Source: Actinomycetes bacterium | GTDB lineage: Bacteria > Actinomycetota > Actinomycetes > Actinomycetales > Cellulomonadaceae | Length of the DNA: 21,016 bases | Direction of reading: 5' to 3' | Assembly: GCA_023412515.1 (NCBI GenBank) | Contig: JAEYNO010000448.1 | Coordinates: 1 to 21,016 of the forward strand | Shown: in pieces, positions 15,655-21,016 of the stretch | Layout: each line of letters starts with the position of its first letter | Numbering within the stretch: position 1 is the first letter of the stretch | Translations under genes and position numbers: made by a program | The notes under the pieces: generated by a model | Seen by the model: the letters and a program-made list of their open reading frames with translations, nothing else | Database searches by the model: none | What the model was told of the DNA's origin: nothing

Positions 15655-16265
15655 CGAGTCCTCCTCATGGTGATCCCGCGCCCGGCGAAGAACCGAGCGA
15701 ACGTCTCTGGGGTGCAGCGCGCGTTCCCCGCCGTGCCGGCCAGACCCGAGGGGTTGTGGAACACGAGGTCGTCACCGTGCACGTCGTGCACCAGGACCAG
15801 GTGGCCGCCCCGTCGTGTTGCCGGTCGGTCCGGCCAGCGGATCTCGGACGAAACCGACGCCATGACGAACCAGTCCCCCGACGCGGCCAGTGCCCGGACC
15901 TCACCGACGTCGAGGGTGCGTCGCGTCTCCGCCTCGATCTCGAAGTCCCGCGCCACCCACTCCACGAACGGCTGGTAGAACAGGCCGTCGACCCGACCGT
16001 CGTCGCGGGGTACCAGCGCGCCCGCGGCGACAGCGCCCTGGACCAGATCGGCTTTCCTGGGCACCGGCGCGCCCCGGGTGGACAGGACGGACTCGAGGCA
16101 CGCGATGCCGCAGGTGTTGGCCGACCAGCGGCGGTACTCCTCGACCGAGGAGTAGCCGTCCGAACGCCAGTCGTGGAAGGCGGCGGGGTCTTCCCGGCGC
16201 TCGATCACAGCGTGGTTGCTGGACAGGTCGCCCCACTGGGAGAAGTAGGTCGGAGCGGTCGTCAC
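15651..16265 (-). CDS. C39-like papain-fold cysteine peptidase
   Basis: Predicted 204-aa soluble cysteine protease or transpeptidase. The triad is visible: Cys52 in ANTCGIACLESVL, His155 in RRGGHLVLVHDVHG and Asn171 in LVFHNPSG, in the order and spacing of C39-like (Peptidase_C39_2) domains. There is no ABC-transporter fusion and no signal peptide, so it acts in the cytoplasm. The N-terminal 45 residues (YFSQWGDLSSNHAVI) are unusual. GTG 16265 overlaps the MFS stop by GTGA, and its own stop overlaps the ligase start. Between three ligase genes it may trim a peptide or transfer acyl groups, as the related-fold phytochelatin synthase does; hydrolysis and transfer cannot be told apart here. Confidence 0.8.
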   Translation of the reverse strand: MTTAPTYFSQWGDLSSNHAVIERREDPAAFHDWRSDGYSSVEEYRRWSANTCGIACLESVLSTRGAPVPRKADLVQGAVAAGALVPRDDGRVDGLFYQPFVEWVARDFEIEAETRRTLDVGEVRALAASGDWFVMASVSSEIRWPDRPATRRGGHLVLVHDVHGDDLVFHNPSGLAGTAGNARCTPETFARFFAGRGITMRRTR

Positions 16266-17476
16266 GGTTCGTCTCCGCGGTAGGTGTGCAGCGACCTCGC
16301 CCACGCGACCAGAGGGGCCTGAACGAGCACGAGGCACAGGCCGGCGAGCATGGCAGCCGACACCGACGCACGCGAGACGACGAAGGCTCCCAGGAGCGCT
16401 CCGACCGGGCTCGCGCCCCAACTCACGAACCGGTAGGCGCCCGTGACTTGCCCATAGACGTCTCTTGGCACCGCTGCCTGCCTGTACGCGAGCACTCCCC
16501 CGGACCACCCCGCCAGTCCGAGCCCGTAGACCACGAGTCCCGCAGCGACGGCCGGGACCCCCGCGCCGAGTGCGCTCGGCAAGAACAGGCCGACCTGTCC
16601 CAGGACCATGGCAACCAGTCCTCCGAACGCCGTGACCCGTCTCAGCAGCGGAGGGAACAGCCGGCTGCCGAGCAGAGACCCGATCGCCGGGCACCCGACG
16701 AGCAGACCGAACACGGCACCGCTCGCGTCCAGCCCACCGGGCCCGGTGACGTACAGCACGAAGCATGCCGACCACAGCCCGTAGGCGAGCATGCTGACCG
16801 TGCCGATCACGGTGGTCGCGCGCAGCGCGGGCGACGACCACAGCGCCCGCATCCCGGCGCTCCAACGGGGCGCGCCTGCCGCAGGCCTCGCGGTGACGCC
16901 GGGGCCGCGCTTGACCTGCCAGCTCCGTCGAGCACGCACCGCGCCCAGCTGGGCCATGAAGGCCACTCCCACGGCCGTGGCCGCGTGCCACTGCCACGCC
17001 AGGCCCGCGACGGTCGGTCCCAGGAACTGCCCGAGCGAGACCTGGACCGCCTGAAGGGTGCTGTTCGTGCGTGGCCGGTCTCGGGCGTCGAAGTCGTGGA
17101 CGACGCTGACCTGGGTGGCGGTCTCGAAGAGCACCTCGCCGGTGACGGCGATCACCGCAGCCAGCGCGAGCAGCCACCAGTACGAGCCGAGGACTGCTGC
17201 AGCGATCGCGATCAGCCCGGCGACCTTGAGGATCAGACCGGCCAACAGGACAGGGCCCGCACCGCGTCGGTCGACGACTCGACCCGCGGGCAGCGACACC
17301 AGCAACCACGGCAGTCTCGCGGCGGTCTGCACGAGCCCGACCAGTGCATCAGCCCCGGGCGCGGCCGCTGCCGCGAGCGGCAGCAGCGTGCGGGTGATCC
17401 CGTCACCCCCCGCAGACAGACCCGCCAGCACGATCAGCCGTCGAGCGGCGGTTCGGGGTGTGACGTCGGTCGTCAC
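16262..17476 (-). CDS. MFS transporter, probable exporter
   Basis: Integral membrane protein of 404 aa with about 11-12 hydrophobic segments. A motif-A-like loop SLPAGRVVDRRGAG (residues about 61-74) sits after TM2, and a basic central loop (ARRSWQVKRG and following) separates the two halves. The closest general type is the enterobactin exporter/macrolide-efflux-like MFS group (inference from loop pattern). GTG 17476 is chosen over upstream in-frame starts because it overlaps the preceding stop by GTGA, like every other junction here. In this operon it most likely exports the product of the ligases and thereby also gives self-protection. Confidence 0.88.
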   Translation of the reverse strand: MTTDVTPRTAARRLIVLAGLSAGGDGITRTLLPLAAAAAPGADALVGLVQTAARLPWLLVSLPAGRVVDRRGAGPVLLAGLILKVAGLIAIAAAVLGSYWWLLALAAVIAVTGEVLFETATQVSVVHDFDARDRPRTNSTLQAVQVSLGQFLGPTVAGLAWQWHAATAVGVAFMAQLGAVRARRSWQVKRGPGVTARPAAGAPRWSAGMRALWSSPALRATTVIGTVSMLAYGLWSACFVLYVTGPGGLDASGAVFGLLVGCPAIGSLLGSRLFPPLLRRVTAFGGLVAMVLGQVGLFLPSALGAGVPAVAAGLVVYGLGLAGWSGGVLAYRQAAVPRDVYGQVTGAYRFVSWGASPVGALLGAFVVSRASVSAAMLAGLCLVLVQAPLVAWARSLHTYRGDEP

Positions 17477-18636
17477 GTGGTGACCGTCGCTGTGAGCATC
17501 GCCCCGGCGTGACCGTTGATGACACGGTCGCGCCCCGCGTCCGCGGGTACGAAGCGCGCGAGGACCCCCGCAGGGCGACCCTGCACCAGGTACATGCCCC
17601 ACACGACAGCGCATGGCCCGTGCGGCGTGGGCACGAGATCTGGCGTCGCGACCTGCTGCGCGACCCATCGTCCTGCGCCGGCCCCGGCGCACCGCGCGGC
17701 CCACTCGTCGGGTGCAGTGGCACGTCCGAACGTGACCCCGACACCGCCCAGTCCGTCGACCGGCTTGAGCACCAGCGACTCTCGCCGAGCCACCGCCTCA
17801 GCGACGCTGATCGTCTCGAACCCTGCCATCGATGAGCCGAGGACGTGGGTGCGCGCGACGGCGCGCAGCCCCGAAGTCTGCAGGGCCTTCGACGCGAGCA
17901 GCGCCTTGCTCGACAACGCGGTGGAGAACTCGCCGCACAACCACGTCAGAGACGAGCTCGCACCGTACCCGAACTGACGGGCGTCGAAGCCGTTCGCGTG
18001 CGCGTCCTGCAGTGCGAACAACCTGAGCAGCACGTCCCGCGTCGCGTCGGTCTCGGCGAGGACCCGGTCCAGCGGCACCAGGACCGGGCACGTCCCGAAC
18101 TCCCGCAGGTATCCGCAGGTGGACGCGAAGTACTCTTCCGGGTCGTCGCTGCCCAACCACGGCCAGACCGGGATGACGACGCGCCGTGCACGAAGATCGC
18201 GCGCCCGCTGGGCGACCCACCGCATCCGTTCCCGGTTCGGCCCGTCGTCGGTCGAGGCTCCCGCACTGGTGGCCCACGCCTCGAAGTCGATCGAGCCGCC
18301 GGCGGACGTGCCGAAGTTGATCTCGAGGACCACGGGGACCATGTCGTCCAGAAGGAAGTCCACCCGGCAGAACGCCGTGGAGCAGAAGTCCCACTGCACC
18401 GGCACCTGGGCCGCGAGGTCGGGACCGAGTCCGACACGTCGCGCGAACCGCGCGGGCGCCTCCAGCCAGAGGTCGCGTGCCGCCGACAGCTGCTCCTGGA
18501 CGAGTGACGAGATCTCCTCACCCACCGAGCGGTAGAGAGCGCCGTCCCACGTCAGGACTCCGGCCGCCTGCGTACCCGACCATCCCTGCAGAGGAGCGTG
18601 AGGCGCCGGAACCGTCATGAAACCCACCGCCGTCAC
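17473..18636 (-). CDS. circularly permuted ATP-grasp ligase-like protein
   Basis: Predicted 387-aa ATP-grasp enzyme with reversed motif order. The metal-binding part comes first: CRVDFLLDD and VVLEINFGTSAGG (D93, E105, N107). The nucleotide-binding Lys and Gly-rich loop come last: LVLKPVDGLGGVGVTFGR (K291, G295-G300), followed by GRWVAQQ (adenine hinge). This order is that of glutathionylspermidine-synthase and CP_ATPgrasp-type proteins, not Ddl. Between them, SSKALLASKALQTSGL resembles the segment before the ATP site in those families. GTG 18636 is used because it overlaps the preceding stop (GTGA), matching the other junctions; ATG 18618, six codons on, has a weak GGTGG and is the alternative. 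Substrate unknown; it probably forms a second amide bond in the pathway. Confidence 0.8.
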   Translation of the reverse strand: MTAVGFMTVPAPHAPLQGWSGTQAAGVLTWDGALYRSVGEEISSLVQEQLSAARDLWLEAPARFARRVGLGPDLAAQVPVQWDFCSTAFCRVDFLLDDMVPVVLEINFGTSAGGSIDFEAWATSAGASTDDGPNRERMRWVAQRARDLRARRVVIPVWPWLGSDDPEEYFASTCGYLREFGTCPVLVPLDRVLAETDATRDVLLRLFALQDAHANGFDARQFGYGASSSLTWLCGEFSTALSSKALLASKALQTSGLRAVARTHVLGSSMAGFETISVAEAVARRESLVLKPVDGLGGVGVTFGRATAPDEWAARCAGAGAGRWVAQQVATPDLVPTPHGPCAVVWGMYLVQGRPAGVLARFVPADAGRDRVINGHAGAMLTATVTT

Positions 18637-19620
18637 GAGCGGTACCGTTCGATGCCGCCGGCACTGTCCAGCTGACGTCGCACCAGCTGGGAGAAGGTGA
18701 GGCCGGCTGCGGCGGCCATCGTCGCCAGGTTTCCGGTCCGGGACATGCCGGGCAACATGTTCACCTCCAGGAACCACGGCACGCGGTCCGCCGACACCAG
18801 GAAGTCGAAGCGCACGTAGCCGCGCAGCCCAAGGGCCTCGTACAGGCCCGCGCACGCGTCACGGACCTCCTGCGCGACGTCCTCGTCCAGCGGTGCGGGG
18901 CACTGGTGACGGCGGCGGGTCTGGTCGTGCTTGGCCTCGTAGTCGTAGACCACTCCGTCATGCTCCGTCTGCAGGATCGGGAGGTGCTCGAGCACGCCGT
19001 CGAGCACGATGCACGCCGCAGACACCTCGACGCCCACGACGAACTGGCTCAGCAGGAAGTCGGAGTGCTCCCAGTCCGTGCCTCGAAGGGCGTCGAGGAT
19101 GTCCTGCGCGGTGTCACCGGCGACGACGCCACGACTCCCACCACCGCTCGCCGGGCGCAGGATGGTGCGTGGTCCGTGCGCCTCGACGAAAGCTCGCACC
19201 TCCTCGTCCGAGGTCGACGAGATGACGCGCAACCAGGGGGGGGACGTGAAGCGACAGCGCCTGGGCAGCCCTGTTCGCGGCGGCCTTATGCATGGACACG
19301 GCCGCACCGAGCACACCGGCGCCCGTGTACGCCACGCGGAGCGTCTCCAGGTAGCCCTGGAGCTTGCCGTCCTCACCCCACTGCCCGTGCGTCGTCAAGA
19401 AGGCGACGTCGCCCGGGCGGAGGTCTGCTTCGGCGATCGACACGAGGTCGACCATCCGGTGCCGGATGCCGAGATCGTCCAGGGCCTGGGAGACGTGATC
19501 GCCGGAGATCAGGGAACCCTCGCGTTCGGGCCCCGGCCCACCGGTGACCAACCACGTACGTGACCGCTCGGGGTCCAGCTGTCCGGACCCACTTCCTGGG
19601 CGGGCTTTCGTGTCGAGCAC
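18633..19620 (-). pseudogene. Ddl-like ATP-grasp ligase, frameshifted in a G8 run
   Basis: First gene of the ligase operon. The reading frame breaks at the run of 8 G (19236-19243; C8 on the coding strand). Removing one base restores 328 aa, normal for D-Ala-D-Ala ligases. The N-terminal part has GGPGPEREGSLISG and HGQWGEDGKLQGYLE (Ddl D-Ala1 site). The C-terminal part has VVYDYEAKH, FDFLVSAD and EVNMLPGMSRTGN (D272, E285, N287). The ATP-binding Lys is replaced by Arg (TILRPASGGGSRGV, R155). Start GTG 19620 has GGAG 7 nt upstream; GTG 19647 is the alternative. Conservation on both sides of the break suggests a sequencing error, recent loss or slippage, not old decay. It is the ligase closest to true Ddl. 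Confidence 0.8.
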
Positions 19621-19707
19621 CGATACGCTCCATTCCCCCTGGGACACGCCGCACCGTCATTGACGCCACCGTTGAATGGCGGGCTTTTCACCACCGTGCG
19701 GATCAGT

Positions 19708-19977
19708 TCAGCGATCATGCCACAAGCGGGTCCTTCTGTGGTCCGTTTTCAGCGCGCTCAACTCCTTGACCGGCCCATTCGACTGAGCCGCCCCGGGTTC
19801 GGTGAGGCTCGATTCTGTGGTGTCGAGCGTCGTTGACGCGCGTTTCTGACGGTACCGGTGGGCCTCGCGGTGGGCGGGCGGGACGTCGCCGAGCCCGGTG
19901 GGCACGCACCGGTCGTAGAACCTGCCGACCCATTCCGAGGCGGCGATCTCGACGTCGTCCAGGGTGCGCCGGCGCAC
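19708..19977 (-). pseudogene. IS3-family transposase remnant (C-terminus)
   Basis: About 89 codons matching the end of IS3-type transposases (rve integrase core). RTLDDVEIAASEWVGRF corresponds to the conserved LDDVExATxEWVxWFN block around the last catalytic Glu region, and VPPAHREAHRYRQ to the PPxExExxYRQ block; ESSLTEPGAAQ is the usual tail. The HRRLH segment between them is altered (YDRCVPTGLGD). No DDE core, orfA or inverted-repeat ends are visible, so it is a dead fragment. It lies just upstream of the ligase operon on the same strand and marks a past insertion at this boundary. Confidence 0.65.
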
Positions 19978-20077
19978 GTGTCGACGGATCTGCTCGGCCC
20001 CGCACGGCCCGACGGTCGACTCGTCCAGGGCGCCGTCGTCGGCGTCACCCGCGTGCTGGGCGCGGCGGGCCGCTCGG

Positions 20078-20164
20078 TCAGCGCCGACCGGTCGCGCGCC
20101 AGTACGCGCGCGTCGCGCGGTCGAGCAGCGGCAGCAGGGTGTCGGGCGTCGGCCGGGTCGTCAC
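20078..20164 (-). CDS. possible truncated small ORF, 28 aa
   Basis: Not recognised. GTG 20162-20164 begins 41 nt past the TenA stop and reads VTTRPTPDTLLPLLDRATRAYWRATGRR, then TGA. The amphipathic, codon-typical sequence looks like the start of a real protein cut short, perhaps by the event that left the transposase fragment at 19708-19977. The stretch 19978-20077 also reads without stops in one frame (ending DESTVGPCGAEQIRRHVRR) but matches nothing I know. Confidence is low. Confidence 0.25.
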   Translation of the reverse strand: MTTRPTPDTLLPLLDRATRAYWRATGRR

Positions 20165-20205
20165 CCCGTCGCCCCGGCACGCGGTGCGCGGTGCGCGGCA
20201 CGGCG

Positions 20206-21016
20206 TCAGCCGAGCGCGGGCTGCACCCCCCGAGCCCGGCCGACGGACGTGCACGCCGGGACGTCGACCTGGTCGAAGAACGCGACCTCGTGCTCGCACG
20301 AGCGGACGTACGCCGCGAGCATGCGCTCACGCGTCGCCGCACCGACCTCGCGCGCCGCGGCGTCCGCGAGCGCACCCGCCTGCGCCGCCGACGCCGCGAA
20401 CGCCGGGTCGCCGTAGGTCGCGACCCAGTCGCCGTACGGGTGGTCGGCCAGGTCGCCCGCCCGCGCGAGGATGCGCGCACCGATGTCCGCGTACAGGCGG
20501 TAGCACGGCAGCACCGCAGCGGTGACCTCGGCGTACGTGCCGGTCGCGCCGACCGCGAGCAGGTGGTCGGTGTAGGCCGTGGTGACGGCGGACGCGGGGA
20601 CGCCGGCATACCGCCCGTGGGCGCGCCGGTCGCGGTGGAGCGCGGACTCGACGTCCAGGCACGTGCTCGCGCCGCGCGCCCAGAACGCCTGCGCCTCGCC
20701 CGTCGGCGCGAGCTCGCTCGCGCGGGCGAGCACGCGCGAGTACGCCGCGAGGTAGAGCGCGTCCTGGTGCACGTACGCCTCGAACGCCGCGCGCGGCAGC
20801 GTGCCGTCCGCGAGCGCGCGCACGAACGGCACGTCGTCGCACGCCGCGCGCAGCCCGGCGACGGCGTCCCACGCCTCGTCGCCGAACGGCCGCGCACCCA
20901 GCGTCGGCGCGTGGTGCAGGTGGTCGACCGGCCCGCGCCCGGACCCGACGCGCAGCGCCTCGCCCGCGGCGATCGCGCCCGTGAGCCAGCGCTTGGCCTC
21001 GCGGACCGTGCTCACC
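20206..21016 (-). CDS. ThiD-TenA fusion, 5' part outside window
   Basis: The visible 269 residues contain a complete TenA domain from about residue 45: FVRALADGTLPRAAFEAYVHQD; YRLYADIG preceded by the catalytic Cys (VLPCYRLY); WVATYGDPAFAAS; and CEHEVAFFDQ with the catalytic Glu. TenA releases HMP from thiamine degradation products. The first about 35 residues (VREAKRWLTGAIAAG, GSGRGPVDHLHH) are not TenA but match the C-terminal end of ThiD (HMP/HMP-P kinase). A ThiD-TenA fusion running past position 21016 is therefore likely. A GTG at 21015 is possible as a start but would leave a meaningless ThiD tail. This is the thiamine-pyrimidine salvage step. Confidence 0.82.
   Translation of the reverse strand, partial: VSTVREAKRWLTGAIAAGEALRVGSGRGPVDHLHHAPTLGARPFGDEAWDAVAGLRAACDDVPFVRALADGTLPRAAFEAYVHQDALYLAAYSRVLARASELAPTGEAQAFWARGASTCLDVESALHRDRRAHGRYAGVPASAVTTAYTDHLLAVGATGTYAEVTAAVLPCYRLYADIGARILARAGDLADHPYGDWVATYGDPAFAASAAQAGALADAAAREVGAATRERMLAAYVRSCEHEVAFFDQVDVPACTSVGRARGVQPALG

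Noticed and set aside
19509..19718. 69-codon minus-strand ORF with ATG at 19718 as a possible precursor peptide of the ligase operon
   Set aside because: The only AAGGA lies 12 nt upstream of the ATG, too far, and the ORF runs out of frame into the ligase coding region; it probably includes IS-derived sequence.
20181..20205. GTGCGCG-type tandem repetition after the TenA stop as a terminator or attachment site
   Set aside because: It is a short direct repeat, not an inverted repeat, and I found no matching copy at the other end of the ligase region.
19758..20897. 379-codon minus-strand ORF across TenA and the IS remnant
   Set aside because: Ser/Arg/Thr-rich frame-shifted shadow of TenA.

Overview
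The window is very GC-rich with strong G/C third-codon bias and frequent GTG starts. Nearly every adjacent gene pair overlaps by 4 bp (GTGA, ATGA or TTGA). Gene content and order (arginine operon, tyrS, a chemoreceptor, a ThiD-TenA fusion) suggest a motile high-GC actinobacterium, probably a Cellulomonas-like member of the Micrococcales. That is an inference from gene content, not a database match.

Layout. (1) 1-2405, minus strand: a P-loop nucleoside-kinase-like gene, a 3-methyladenine DNA glycosylase and tyrS (cut by the window start), in that transcription order. (2) 2499-3740, minus: a short two-TM methyl-accepting chemotaxis protein, preceded by a motif resembling flagellar-sigma (FliA) promoters. 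(3) 3837-12597, minus: the complete arginine pathway as two units, argCJBDFR and argGH. Each unit is preceded by a tandem ARG box sharing an identical 14-bp core, and the ArgR repressor is encoded in the first unit. (4) 12681-14413, plus, divergent from argC: a quinone oxidoreductase coupled to an FrnE/DsbA-like oxidoreductase. (5) 14414-14721: convergent intergenic region. (6) 14722-19620, minus: the unusual part, a five-gene translationally coupled operon. In transcription order it encodes a Ddl-like ATP-grasp ligase (interrupted by a frameshift in a run of 8 G), a circularly permuted ATP-grasp protein, an MFS transporter, a C39-like cysteine peptidase and a second, divergent Ddl-like ATP-grasp ligase. 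(7) 19621-20205: the C-terminal remnant of an IS3-type transposase and a short leftover ORF. (8) 20206-21016, minus: TenA joined to the C-terminal end of ThiD, cut by the window end.

How it fits together. Regions 1-4 and 8 are ordinary core metabolism. Region 6 looks acquired: it lies between core genes, has a transposase fragment directly upstream and appears less strongly G/C-biased by eye. Three amide-bond-forming ATP-grasp enzymes, a papain-fold peptidase and an exporter, with no NRPS, no obvious precursor and no regulator, suggest a ligase-built small peptide that is trimmed or transferred by the C39-like protein and exported by the MFS protein. The enzyme families are well supported; the product is unknown.
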